In this document: positions 14,767-22,410 of the stretch, piece by piece | Position numbering within the stretch: position 1 is the first letter of the stretch | Layout: each line of letters opens with the position of its first letter | Assembly (NCBI GenBank): GCA_964439015.1 | Contig: CAYTMV010000029.1 | Span: forward strand, 1-28,008 | Direction of reading: 5' to 3' | Source of the DNA: Gemmobacter sp964439015 | GTDB taxonomy: Bacteria; Pseudomonadota; Alphaproteobacteria; Rhodobacterales; Rhodobacteraceae | DNA: 28,008 nt | Translations under genes and position numbers: made by a program | Notes under the pieces: model-generated | Told to the model about the DNA's origin: nothing | The model's input: the letters and a program-made list of their open reading frames with translations, nothing else | The model's database searches: none

Positions 14767-15236
14767 TGCGGGTCCATGTCTGCGCCGTGGGGCGGCTGCG
14801 TGCCGGCCCCGAGCGCGATCTGGTGGATGATTACATGCAGCGGTTCGACCGAACCGGTCGGGCGCTGAGTCTTGGCCCGCTGGTCGAGCATGAAGTGGAG
14901 GACAAGCGCGGCGGCGGCATGGCGGCCGAGGCCGAGTTGCTGTCCCGCGCGGTGCCTTCCGGCGCAGTCATGGTCACCCTGGACGAGCGGGGGCGGGTGC
15001 TGTCCTCACCCGAATTTGCCGAGCAGATCGCCCTCTGGCGCGATGGCGGACGGCAGGATCTGGCCTTTGTCATTGGCGGCGCGGACGGGATCCAACCCGG
15101 TCTGCGGGCGCGGGCGGATTTCTCGATCAGTTTCGGGCGGATGGTCTGGCCGCATATGCTGGTGCGGGTGATGCTGGCCGAACAACTCTATCGGGCGGCG
15201 GCGATTCTGGCCGGAACACCCTATCACCGGGTGTGA
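14766..15236 (+). CDS. rlmH: 23S rRNA (pseudouridine1915-N3)-methyltransferase RlmH
   Basis: A 156-residue SPOUT-class methyltransferase that methylates pseudouridine 1915 in helix 69 of 23S rRNA on assembled ribosomes, using S-adenosylmethionine. It has the N-terminal MRVHVCAVGRL, the AdoMet knot FVIGGADG and the C-terminal FGRMVWPHMLVRVMLAEQLYRA followed by GTPYHR. Length is normal. It is coupled to rsfS by a one-base overlap and is 3 bases ahead of the lytic transglycosylase gene. Confidence 0.96.
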   Translation: MRVHVCAVGRLRAGPERDLVDDYMQRFDRTGRALSLGPLVEHEVEDKRGGGMAAEAELLSRAVPSGAVMVTLDERGRVLSSPEFAEQIALWRDGGRQDLAFVIGGADGIQPGLRARADFSISFGRMVWPHMLVRVMLAEQLYRAAAILAGTPYHRV

Positions 15237-15239
15237 CGG

Positions 15240-16466
15240 ATGTGGGTGCTGATGCTGGTCGCCATGCTTTGTGCCACGCCGCTGTCGGCGCAGACCCTGA
15301 ATGTCGAAGAGGGCGCGATGCATGAGCCGGTGATCGCCTCGACCGCGGGGTTGCAAGGCTGGTTGCAGGATTTCCGGCTGCGCGCGCGGGCGCTCGGCGT
15401 GCCGCAGGCGACGCTGGACGCGGTGCTGCCCGGCCTGACCTATCTGCCGGATGTGGTCGAGCGTGACCGCAATCAGGCCGAGTTTACGCGGGCGATCTGG
15501 GATTACCTCGACCGGGCGGTGTCGGATCTGCGGATCGAGATGGGGCGCAAGGCGCTGGAGGATCACGCCGCGCTGCTCGCGCAGATCGAGGCGACCTATG
15601 GTGTCGAGAAAGAGATCGTGCTGGCGATCTGGGGGCTGGAAACATCTTTCGGCACCCATCGCGGCGATGTGCCGACGCTGTCGGCCCTGGCCACGCTGGC
15701 CTATGACACGCGGCGGCGGGCCTTCTTTGAATCGCAACTGGTGGCCGGGCTGAAGATTGTCGCAGCCGGCGAGGTGGCGCCCGCGCGCATGTTGGGCAGC
15801 TGGGCGGGCGCCATGGGGCATACGCAGTTCATGCCGACCTCATATCTGTCGCTGGCGGTTGATTTCGATGGCGACGGGCGGCGCGACATCTGGGGCGATG
15901 ATCCCGCTGACGCGCTGGCCTCGGCTGCCGCCTATCTGGCGGCGAATGGCTGGCAAGCGGGCGGGCTCTGGGGGCTCGAGGTGCGGCTGCCCGAGGAGTT
16001 TGACTGGGCGCAAAGCGGTGATCGGGTGGTGAAGCCGGTGGCAGATTGGGCTGCGCTTGGGGTGGCGCCGGCGGCAGGCGGGGCCTTGCCAGATCATGGG
16101 CCGGCGGTGCTGCGGCTGCCGGCGGGCCATCGCGGCGCGGCCTTTCTGACATTCACTAATTTTTTCGCCATCGAAAGCTATAACCCCGCCGATGCCTATG
16201 TGATCGCCATTGGCCATCTGGCCGACCGGTTGCGCGGGGCAGGGCCCTTGCTGGCCGGTTGGCCGCGTGAGGATGGGGTGCTGAAGGGCGACGAGCGGGC
16301 CGAATTGCAGCGCCTGCTGACCGAGGCAGGCTTTGATACCCTGGGTGCGGACGGAAAGATCGGCCCCAATACCCAGGCTGCGATCAAGCTGTGGCAAAAG
16401 GCAAACGCTGCTCCGGCTGACGGTTATGCCGGCCCGGCGCTGTTGGCGGCATTGCGCGGGCGCTAG
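15240..16466 (+). CDS. Lytic murein transglycosylase (MltB family) with peptidoglycan-binding domain
   Basis: A 408-residue periplasmic enzyme that cleaves peptidoglycan glycan strands with 1,6-anhydro ring formation. The signal peptide is about residues 1-18 (MWVLMLVAMLCATPLSA). The SLT_2/MltB catalytic domain follows, with Glu134 in AIWGLETSFGTHRGD and the family segments WAGAMGHTQFMPTSYL and DFDGDGRRDIW. Residues about 348-408 form a PG_binding_1 domain (ELQRLLTEAGF..ADGKIGPNTQAAIKLWQ). There is no lipobox Cys at the cleavage site, so it is probably soluble and periplasmic. It is the third gene of the rsfS-rlmH unit and converges on yidD with stop codons overlapping. Confidence 0.94.
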   Translation: MWVLMLVAMLCATPLSAQTLNVEEGAMHEPVIASTAGLQGWLQDFRLRARALGVPQATLDAVLPGLTYLPDVVERDRNQAEFTRAIWDYLDRAVSDLRIEMGRKALEDHAALLAQIEATYGVEKEIVLAIWGLETSFGTHRGDVPTLSALATLAYDTRRRAFFESQLVAGLKIVAAGEVAPARMLGSWAGAMGHTQFMPTSYLSLAVDFDGDGRRDIWGDDPADALASAAAYLAANGWQAGGLWGLEVRLPEEFDWAQSGDRVVKPVADWAALGVAPAAGGALPDHGPAVLRLPAGHRGAAFLTFTNFFAIESYNPADAYVIAIGHLADRLRGAGPLLAGWPREDGVLKGDERAELQRLLTEAGFDTLGADGKIGPNTQAAIKLWQKANAAPADGYAGPALLAALRGR

Positions 16467-16717
16467 GGCTTTTTGCCCGCGTCATGCGCGGGGTCAGCGC
16501 CCGGCACCGGATCATAGCCATGGCCGCCCCACGGGTGGCAGCGGCAGATGCGATGGACCATCAGCCAGCCCCCCTTGATGCCGCCATGGCGGCGCAGCGC
16601 CTCAAGCGCATAGGCCGAGCAGGTGGGCTGATAGCGGCAGCCATGCCCCACCCATGGCGACAGGATCAACCGATAGGCGCGGACGGGCAAGGCGACCAGA
16701 TGCGCCAGCGGTGTCAT
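16463..16717 (-). CDS. yidD: Membrane protein insertion efficiency factor YidD
   Basis: An 84-residue small membrane-associated protein that assists YidC/Sec-dependent insertion of inner-membrane proteins. The family signature is complete: RLILSPWVGHGCRYQPTCSAYALEALRRHG, then GGWLMVHRICRCHPWGGHGYDPVP, with the conserved cysteines. Its ATG overlaps the rnpA stop (ATGA), forming the classic rpmH-rnpA-yidD chain. The next gene normally expected, yidC, is not downstream; the convergent transglycosylase gene is there instead. Confidence 0.96.
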   Translation of the reverse strand: MTPLAHLVALPVRAYRLILSPWVGHGCRYQPTCSAYALEALRRHGGIKGGWLMVHRICRCHPWGGHGYDPVPGADPAHDAGKKP

Positions 16718-17154
16718 TTGGGCGCCTTTGGCGGTCGGTCGCGATGCACCTGATCCAGCGCCGCGCGCAGATCGTCCAGCAGGGTGGCAAAGTCGCGGGC
16801 GATGGTTGCGCCAGGCTTGCCGACCAGCACATAATCCCAGCCGGGCCGCGCAAGGCCGGGCAGGACCAGCCGCGCCACTTCGCGCAGGCGGCGCTTGGCG
16901 CGGTTGCGCGCCACGGCGTTGCCGATCTTTTTCGAGCAGGTAAAGCCCACGCGGATCGCCGGATTGTCATCCTGCCGATCGCGGGCCTGCAGCAGAAAGC
17001 CACCCGTTCCCTGCCTGCGGGCCGAGGCCGCGCGCAGGAAATCTGCGCGTTTGGCAAGGATCGTATAGGCAGGTGCCGGTTTTGAGCCAGACTGCAGAAA
17101 TGCAGAAACCGCCTCGGGCGGTCGGGTCTGTCCCTCTGCCCTTGGCGGTGTCAT
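16714..17154 (-). CDS. rnpA: Ribonuclease P protein component RnpA
   Basis: A 146-residue basic protein subunit of RNase P, which with the RNA subunit trims 5' leaders from tRNA precursors. The RnpA signature RVGFTCSKKIGNAVARNRAKRRLRE is present, with the N-terminal ILAKRADFLRA. It is slightly longer than E. coli RnpA because of a 30-residue N-terminal extension. ATG 17154 is preferred to the in-frame ATGs 12 and 27 bases upstream because GGAGA precedes it by 5 bases. It lies 46 bases behind rpmH and overlaps yidD. Confidence 0.95.
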   Translation of the reverse strand: MTPPRAEGQTRPPEAVSAFLQSGSKPAPAYTILAKRADFLRAASARRQGTGGFLLQARDRQDDNPAIRVGFTCSKKIGNAVARNRAKRRLREVARLVLPGLARPGWDYVLVGKPGATIARDFATLLDDLRAALDQVHRDRPPKAPK

Positions 17155-17200
17155 GCGTGTCTCCATGCCGGTCGGCCCCACGGATGGGGCCGGTCCAAGC

Positions 17201-17335
17201 TCAGGCCGACAGCTTCTTGCGGCCCTTGGCGCGGCGGGCAGCCAGAACCAGACGGCCGCCTTTGGTGGCCATACGGGCGCGGAAGCCGTGGCGGCGCTTG
17301 CGAACCAGGTTCGACGGTTGATAAGTGCGTTTCAT
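17201..17335 (-). CDS. rpmH: 50S ribosomal protein L34
   Basis: A 44-residue, very basic ribosomal protein read directly on the minus strand: MKRTYQPSNLVRKRRHGFRA at the start and ARRAKGRKKLSA at the end, matching L34 along its whole length. GGAGAG lies 5 bases before the ATG. It is the first gene of the rpmH-rnpA-yidD unit, with a well-formed promoter at 17405-17433 and a leader of about 60 nt. Confidence 0.97.
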   Translation of the reverse strand: MKRTYQPSNLVRKRRHGFRARMATKGGRLVLAARRAKGRKKLSA

Positions 17336-17404
17336 CGCGGCTCTCCAGATCAATCGGGCAGGCCCCGAATCCTTGCGGAGGGGCTGCTTGCGTATGAGGA
17401 CCGG

Positions 17405-17433
17405 TCTTTAGGCGGGCTTGTCGCGCAAGTCAA
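17405..17433 (-). promoter_or_regulatory. rpmH promoter
   Basis: Minus strand TTGACT (17433-17428), 17-base spacer, TAAAGA (17410-17405). Predicted start near 17398. Same layout and nearly the same hexamers as the candidate ffh promoter. Confidence 0.6.
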
Positions 17434-17557
17434 TTGCGGCATGGGCAGATTTTCACCCAAATATGCGGGACGTGCTGCTTCAAGCTGGCGTGATGCGGGG
17501 TTTCACCGCAGCCCAGACCGCGCGAGGATACCAACGGCAAGAAAATCAGGAGGCGGA

Positions 17558-18256
17558 ATGCGGCGGGGCTGGATCATGATGGCGATTTTGGCGCTGGCGG
17601 CGGGCGCTGGCGCGCTGGTCTTGGGCGATGTGCTGAGCCTCGAAGCGCTGGCAGCGAATCGCGATGCCCTGACCGCCTGGCGCGATACTCATTATCTGGG
17701 CGCGGTATTGGCATTCATAGCCGCCTATGCGGCGATCGTCGCCCTCAGCCTGCCCGGGGCGACGGTTGCCACGCTGACCGGTGGGCTGTTGTTCGGCACG
17801 TTTCCCGGTGTGATCTTCAATGTCACCGGCGCCACGCTGGGGGCCTGCCTGCTGTTTCTGGCGGTGCGGGTGGGGATCGGTGCCGACTGGGCGCGGCGGA
17901 TGGCTGAAAGCGACGGGCGCGCCGGCCGGTTGATGGCGCGGATGCGGGCGCATGAATGGTCGGTGCTGTTCCTGATCCGGCTGGTGCCGCTGGTGCCCTT
18001 TGTGCTGGCCAATCTTATTCCCGCCTTTCTGGGGGTCAAGTTTCACCGGTTTGCGATCTCGACCTTCCTTGGCATTCTGCCAGGGGGGCTGGTCTATACG
18101 GCGATCGGCGCGGGGCTTGGTGCGGTATTTGCGGCGGGTCAAAAGCCCGAATTAGGGGTGATCCTGACACCGCAGGTGCTGTTGCCGATGCTGGGGCTGG
18201 CAGCCCTGGCGGCATTGCCGATGATCTGGAAGGGGCGCGGGCATGAGCAGCTTTGA
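17558..18256 (+). CDS. TVP38/TMEM64 (DedA-like, VTT domain) membrane protein
   Basis: A 232-residue inner-membrane protein of the TVP38/TMEM64 (SNARE-associated/VTT) family. It has a first hydrophobic helix (about 5-24), a re-entrant-type region with LSLPGATVATLTGGLLFGTFPGVIFNVTGATLGA, and the C-terminal RLVPLVPFVLANLIPAF..ISTFLGILPGGLVYTAIGAGLG characteristic of the family. Family roles include membrane homeostasis and possibly lipid or ion transport; the function here is unknown. ATG 17558 follows AGGAGG at normal distance; the longer open frame from 17153 is rejected. Its end overlaps the flavoprotein gene by 14 bases, so they are probably co-translated. Confidence 0.92.
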   Translation: MRRGWIMMAILALAAGAGALVLGDVLSLEALAANRDALTAWRDTHYLGAVLAFIAAYAAIVALSLPGATVATLTGGLLFGTFPGVIFNVTGATLGACLLFLAVRVGIGADWARRMAESDGRAGRLMARMRAHEWSVLFLIRLVPLVPFVLANLIPAFLGVKFHRFAISTFLGILPGGLVYTAIGAGLGAVFAAGQKPELGVILTPQVLLPMLGLAALAALPMIWKGRGHEQL

Positions 18257-19658
18257 CACCGACATCTGCATCATCGGCGCGGGGGCGGCGGGGCTGTCGC
18301 TGGCGGCGGGCGCGGTGCAGATAGGCGCCCGCGTCACCCTGATCGAGGCGGCCGAGATGGGGGGCGATTGCCTCAACCACGGCTGTGTGCCCTCCAAGGC
18401 GCTGCTGGCGGCGGCGGCGCTGGCGCAGGCCCGGCGCGAGGGCGCAGGCCTGGGCCTGGTGCCGACCCAGCCGCTGGTCGATTTTGCGGCGGTGCTGGCG
18501 CATGTGAAGGCGGCGATTGCCACCATCGCCCCGCATGACAGCGAGGTCCGCTTTGCCGGTCTGGGGGTCCAGGTGATGCGCGGCTGGGCGCGCTTTGTCG
18601 CGCCGGACGCGGTCGAGGTGGGCGGGCGTCGCGTGACCGCCCGGCGCTTTGTCATCGCTACCGGGTCGCGCCCGGTGATTCCCGCCCTGCCGGGGCTGGA
18701 GGGGGTGCCCTATCTCACCAACGAATCGGTCTTCGACCAGCCCGACCTGCCGGACCATCTGATCGTGCTGGGCGGTGGCCCGATCGGGCTTGAGATGGCG
18801 CAGGCCCATGCGCGGCTGGGGGCAAAGGTCACCGTGGTCGAGGCAGTCCGCATCCTGCCGCGCGAAGACCCCGAGGCGGTGGCAGTGCTGGCTGACCGGT
18901 TGCGGCTGGAGGGGGTGGCGATTGTCGAAGGCACGGCTGCGGCGCGGGTCGAAGGGGCAAGCGGCGCGATCAGCCTGCATCTGGCCGACGGCCGGGTGGT
19001 CGAGGGCGCGCGGCTGCTGCTGGCCGTCGGGCGTCGGCCGGTGCTGGACGACATGGGGCTGGAGGCGGCCGGCATCGCCCATACGGCGGCCGGGGTGACG
19101 GTGGACCGCGGCCTGCGCTCACCCACCAATCGCCGGGTCTATGCCTTGGGCGATGCCGCGGGGATGGGGCAGTTTACCCATCTGGCGGGCTATCACGCTG
19201 GCGTTGCGGCGCGTTCGATCCTGTTCGGCCTGACCGCCCGCGCGGGTGCCGTCATCCCACGCGTGACCTACACCGCGCCCGAGCTGGCGCAGATCGGTCT
19301 GACCGAGGCCGAGGCCCGCGCCCGCTATGGCGCGGTTCAGGTCATTCGGCAGGAGATGGGCGCGCTGGACAGGGTTGTCGCTGCGGGCGGCGCGCCGGGC
19401 TTTCTGAAGCTGGTGCTGCATCGCGGTCGACCCGTTGGCGTCACCATCGTCGGCCCGCAGGCCGGCGAGGTGATCGGGCCTTGGTCCCTGGTGCTGACGG
19501 GCAAGTTGCGGCTTTCGGCGCTGGCCGGGGTTGTCTTGCCCTATCCCACAGTGTCCGAGATCAACAAACGCGCCGCAGGTGCCTGTTTTTCCCCGCGACT
19601 CTTTGCTAACCCTTGGGTAAAGCGTGTCGTGCGGCTGGTGCAGCGGCGTCTGCCCTGA
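18243..19658 (+). CDS. FAD-dependent pyridine nucleotide-disulfide oxidoreductase (lipoamide dehydrogenase / mercuric reductase-like)
   Basis: A 471-residue class I flavin disulfide reductase. FAD motif IIGAGAAGLSLA (about 10-21), redox-active pair C43/C48 in GGDCLNHGCVPSK, NAD(P) motif VLGGGPIGLEMAQAHARLG (about 175-193), second FAD motif VYALGDAAG and a C-terminal dimerisation domain. In lipoamide dehydrogenases the C-terminal motif is HxHPTxxE with a catalytic His; here it reads LPYPTVSE, with Tyr434 in that place. Dihydrolipoamide is therefore unlikely to be the substrate. Mercuric reductases also have Tyr near this point, but the MerA C-terminal vicinal cysteines are missing. No 2-oxoacid dehydrogenase genes are nearby. 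It is translationally coupled to the TVP38-like gene. Confidence 0.9.
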   Translation: MSSFDTDICIIGAGAAGLSLAAGAVQIGARVTLIEAAEMGGDCLNHGCVPSKALLAAAALAQARREGAGLGLVPTQPLVDFAAVLAHVKAAIATIAPHDSEVRFAGLGVQVMRGWARFVAPDAVEVGGRRVTARRFVIATGSRPVIPALPGLEGVPYLTNESVFDQPDLPDHLIVLGGGPIGLEMAQAHARLGAKVTVVEAVRILPREDPEAVAVLADRLRLEGVAIVEGTAAARVEGASGAISLHLADGRVVEGARLLLAVGRRPVLDDMGLEAAGIAHTAAGVTVDRGLRSPTNRRVYALGDAAGMGQFTHLAGYHAGVAARSILFGLTARAGAVIPRVTYTAPELAQIGLTEAEARARYGAVQVIRQEMGALDRVVAAGGAPGFLKLVLHRGRPVGVTIVGPQAGEVIGPWSLVLTGKLRLSALAGVVLPYPTVSEINKRAAGACFSPRLFANPWVKRVVRLVQRRLP

Positions 19659-19696
19659 CCCTGCACGGATGCTAGCCATGAAAGGGAAGGGGTGGC

Positions 19697-21106
19697 GTGC
19701 GGCGGTTCCTGAACTCGCTTTCCGGGCGCTTTCTGGCCTTGACGCTGGCCTTCGTGATGCTGGCCGAGGTGTTGATCCTTGTCCCTTCCATCGCGCGGTT
19801 CAGGGTCGACTATCTGCAACAGCGGCTGGACAAGGCACAGATCGCCTCGCTCGCGCTGCTGGCCAGCGCCGACACGATTGATGCCGATCTCGAGACCGAG
19901 TTGCTGGCCAATGCCGGGGTGTTCAACGTCGTGCTGCGGCGCGATGCCGTGCGCCAGCTGGTGCTGTCCTCGCCGATTCCGACGCCGGTCAGCGCGACCC
20001 ACGATCTGCGGATGGCCGGCCCCTTCACGTTGATCCGTGACGCCTTTGCCTTGCTGGCCGACCGTGAAAACCGCGTGATCCGGGTGATCGGTCAGCCGGT
20101 GCAGCAGGCCGGCCTGCTGATCGAAGTCACGCTTGAGACCGCGCCCTTGCGCAAGGAGATGATCGACTACGGGCTGCGCATCCTGTCCCTGTCGGCGCTG
20201 ATCTCGATCCTGACGGCGACGCTGCTGTTTCTCACTGCCCGGCGGCTGCTGGTGGTGCCGATACGCCGGGTGGTGCGGGCGATGGTCTCCTGGGGGCAGG
20301 CGCCCGAGGATGCGCGGCGGGTGATCGAGCCATCCGCCCGCGTGGCGGAACTGCGCGAGGCCGAGGAGGCCTTGCAGGATCTTCAGACCCAGTTGACGCA
20401 GGCCCTGCGGCAGAAAGAGCGGCTGGCGGCGATGGGCGCCTCGGTGGCCAAGATCAGTCACGACCTGCGCAATATCCTGACCTCGGCGCAGCTGTTTGCA
20501 GATCGGATCGAGGCCAGCGCCGATCCGGCGGTGGCGCGCGCCGCGCCCAAGCTGGTGGCCTCGATCGGCCGGGCGGTCGCCCTGACGGAGGCCACGCTGG
20601 CCTTTGGCAAGGCCGAGGAACATCCGCCGCGGCTGAACCGCTTTGCGCTGCGGCCGCTGTTCGAAGAGGTGGTCGAAGGCGAAGGCCTGTCACCCACCAG
20701 CGACCCCGCCTGTCTGATCGATGTGGCGCCCGGTCTGGTCGTGCGCGCCGATGCCGAGCAGTTGCACCGCGTGTTGGCCAATCTGGTGCGCAACGCGCGG
20801 CAGGCGATCGAGGCCACCGGCAAGCCCGGCGGCACCATCGAACTTTCCGCAGGCGAGGACGAGGCTGGCTGGTGGATCCGTGTGGGCGATACCGGGCCGG
20901 GCCTGCCACAGAAGGCGCGCGAGAACCTGTTCACTGCCTTCAGCGGGGGCGCGCGCAAGGGTGGCACGGGCCTTGGTCTTGCCATTGCTGCCGAGCTGAT
21001 CCGCGGTCATGGCGGGAGGATCGACCTGGTGCGCTCGGACGCAGAAGGATCGGAGTTTCTGATCCGCCTTCCGGGCGACCTGCCGGCGCTTGCCGAAGAT
21101 CTTTGA
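19697..21106 (+). CDS. Sensor histidine kinase (orphan)
   Basis: A 469-residue membrane-bound two-component sensor kinase. Transmembrane helix 1 (about 11-31), a sensing region of about 125 residues (about 32-155), transmembrane helix 2 (about 160-180) running into a HAMP-like linker, then a coiled stretch (about 215-245). The H-box is ASVAKISHDLRNILTSAQ with His255 as the phosphorylation site; the N-box is ANLVRNARQAIEA, G1 is DTGPGLP and G2 is GGTGLGLAIAAELI. No response regulator is adjacent, so its partner and stimulus are unknown. The start is GTG 19697 after AAGGGAAGGGG. It lies 38 bases behind the flavoprotein gene and may share its transcript. Confidence 0.92.
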   Translation: MRRFLNSLSGRFLALTLAFVMLAEVLILVPSIARFRVDYLQQRLDKAQIASLALLASADTIDADLETELLANAGVFNVVLRRDAVRQLVLSSPIPTPVSATHDLRMAGPFTLIRDAFALLADRENRVIRVIGQPVQQAGLLIEVTLETAPLRKEMIDYGLRILSLSALISILTATLLFLTARRLLVVPIRRVVRAMVSWGQAPEDARRVIEPSARVAELREAEEALQDLQTQLTQALRQKERLAAMGASVAKISHDLRNILTSAQLFADRIEASADPAVARAAPKLVASIGRAVALTEATLAFGKAEEHPPRLNRFALRPLFEEVVEGEGLSPTSDPACLIDVAPGLVVRADAEQLHRVLANLVRNARQAIEATGKPGGTIELSAGEDEAGWWIRVGDTGPGLPQKARENLFTAFSGGARKGGTGLGLAIAAELIRGHGGRIDLVRSDAEGSEFLIRLPGDLPALAEDL

Positions 21107-21127
21107 CAGATTTCTGAAATTTGCCCC

Positions 21128-21156
21128 TTGCATGTCCCGGCGCGCGGGGCTAAATC
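21128..21156 (+). promoter_or_regulatory. Probable tRNA-Arg promoter
   Basis: TTGCAT (21128-21133), 17-base spacer, TAAATC (21151-21156), 11 bases before the mature tRNA 5' end. Same pattern as the tRNA-Pro promoter. Confidence 0.5.
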
Positions 21157-21167
21157 GCCCCCACGAC

Positions 21168-21244
21168 GGACCCGTAGCTCAGCTGGATAGAGCATCAGAC
21201 TACGAATCTGAGGGTCGGGCGTTCGAATCGCTCCGGGTCCGCCA
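21168..21244 (+). tRNA. tRNA-Arg (ACG)
   Basis: A 77-nt cloverleaf. The acceptor GGACCCG pairs with CGGGTCC, followed by discriminator G and an encoded CCA. The anticodon arm CAGA-CTACGAA-TCTG gives anticodon ACG, expected to be edited to ICG by tRNA adenosine deaminase and to read CGU/CGC/CGA. The T arm has TTCGAAT. It ends 22 bases from the stop of the convergent LysR gene. Confidence 0.97.
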
Positions 21245-21266
21245 CTTTCCCTCATTAACGCAAAGA

Positions 21267-22166
21267 TCAGACGCTACTCTGATCCCATTTGCTTTGCCAT
21301 GTGGCGGCAGCCTGTTTCAGGTGGTTCAGAAAGCTCTGCACCTTCAATGTGCGGTGCAGGTCCACATGTGTGACCAGCCAAAGCTGCGAGTCCCATTCGG
21401 GCTGGGGTGGCATCACCTCGACCAGATCGGGATCGCCCGCCGCTTCATGGGCGGCCAGAAAACCGATGCCGGCGCCGGCACGCACGGCTTCGTCGAGGGC
21501 CGACGATTCTGTGGCGCGATAGATGATCGCCTCGGCGGGGACGGCCTCGCGCAGCCAGCGGTGGAACGGCGCGCGCGACATCTGCTCGTCCGCGCCGACA
21601 AAGCTGTGGGCCGCAAATTCGGCAGGCGAAGCGGGCAGGCCGTGAGCCTCGGCATAGCTGCGGGCGGCATAAAGGCCGGTGCGCAGCCGAACGAAGGGTT
21701 GCACGACATTGTCAGGCTCTTCCGGTGCGGCGCCGGCGCGGATCGCCACATGCGCCTCGCCGTAATCCAGCCGGAACAACCGCAGGTCGGTGAGAAACCG
21801 CACCACCAGCCCCGGGTGTTGCTGCTGGAAGTCCACCAGGACCGGTGTCAGCAGGCCCGACAGCACGCCGATCGAGGTCACGACCAGCTCTCCGGTCACG
21901 GCCGCGCCCTGGCCTTTGATGCGGCTGGCCAATTGGCTGAACTGGTCCTCGGTCGCTTGCGCCACCCCCAGCAGGTCGCGCCCGGCTTCGGTCGGGGTAT
22001 AGCCGCGGGCATGGCGCTGAAACAGCTTGGCACCCAGCCGTTTCTCCAGCGCATCGACATGGCGGATGACGGTGGCATGGTGGACTCCCAGCACCTCTGC
22101 CGCGCCCGAGACCGTGCCAAGGCGCGCAACCTGATAGGCGGTGCGGATTTCGTCCCAGTTTTCCAC
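21267..22166 (-). CDS. LysR-family transcriptional regulator
   Basis: A 299-residue DNA-binding regulator. The winged helix-turn-helix spans about residues 3-60 (TVSGAAEVLGVHHATVIRHVDALEKRLGAKLF), followed by the linker and a periplasmic-binding-like effector domain (about 90-290) with VTSIGVLSGLLTPVLVDF and RAGAGIGFLAAHEA. The effector and targets are unknown; neither neighbour is a metabolic gene it would obviously control. The start is GTG 22166, with AGGAGG 5 bases upstream; the open frame continues to 22301, but the extension is not LysR-like. It is divergent from ffh and convergent with tRNA-Arg. Confidence 0.92.
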   Translation of the reverse strand: MENWDEIRTAYQVARLGTVSGAAEVLGVHHATVIRHVDALEKRLGAKLFQRHARGYTPTEAGRDLLGVAQATEDQFSQLASRIKGQGAAVTGELVVTSIGVLSGLLTPVLVDFQQQHPGLVVRFLTDLRLFRLDYGEAHVAIRAGAAPEEPDNVVQPFVRLRTGLYAARSYAEAHGLPASPAEFAAHSFVGADEQMSRAPFHRWLREAVPAEAIIYRATESSALDEAVRAGAGIGFLAAHEAAGDPDLVEVMPPQPEWDSQLWLVTHVDLHRTLKVQSFLNHLKQAAATWQSKWDQSSV

Positions 22167-22196
22167 GGAAGCCTCCTGTATTTTCGGCCCATCACG

Positions 22197-22223
22197 CCCC
22201 TTTTGCGCGCGCGGCGCAAGGGG
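22197..22223. other. Bulged hairpin in the LysR/ffh divergent spacer
   Basis: CCCC (22197-22200), TT bulge, TTGCGC (22203-22208), 5-base loop GCGCG, GCGCAA (22214-22219), GGGG (22220-22223). It lies 30 bases upstream of LysR and 10 bases before the ffh -35 candidate. It could be an operator for either gene or a chance GC palindrome. Confidence 0.3.
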
Positions 22224-22232
22224 GTGAAATGC

Positions 22233-22261
22233 TTGACTCGCCGCCACATGACGCGTAAAGG
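22233..22261 (+). promoter_or_regulatory. Candidate ffh promoter
   Basis: TTGACT (22233-22238), 17-base spacer, TAAAGG (22256-22261). Predicted start near 22268, giving a leader of about 143 nt before ffh. The hexamers nearly match those of the rpmH promoter. Confidence 0.45.
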
Positions 22262-22410
22262 CAGCGCAATTCCCCCGGAGGCTGATCGCTTCCGGTCCCA
22301 TCGCTTATGCGGGGATCGCCATCCGTCAGCGCGTTGCGCCCACGGGTGCCGCCTTGCATTGCACCCGCCACGTCGCCATCTGCAGAGGCGGCAAGCCGAA
22401 GGAGGCAGAG

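Noticed and set aside
18243..19658. Mercuric reductase or pyruvate-dehydrogenase E3
   Set aside because: There is no C-terminal vicinal Cys pair, no mer genes, no E1/E2 neighbours, and Tyr replaces the E3 catalytic His.
22262..22410. Possible 4.5S SRP RNA gene beside ffh
   Set aside because: The conserved tetraloop region of 4.5S RNA (GGTCAGGTCCGGAAGGAAGCAGCC-like) is not present in either orientation.
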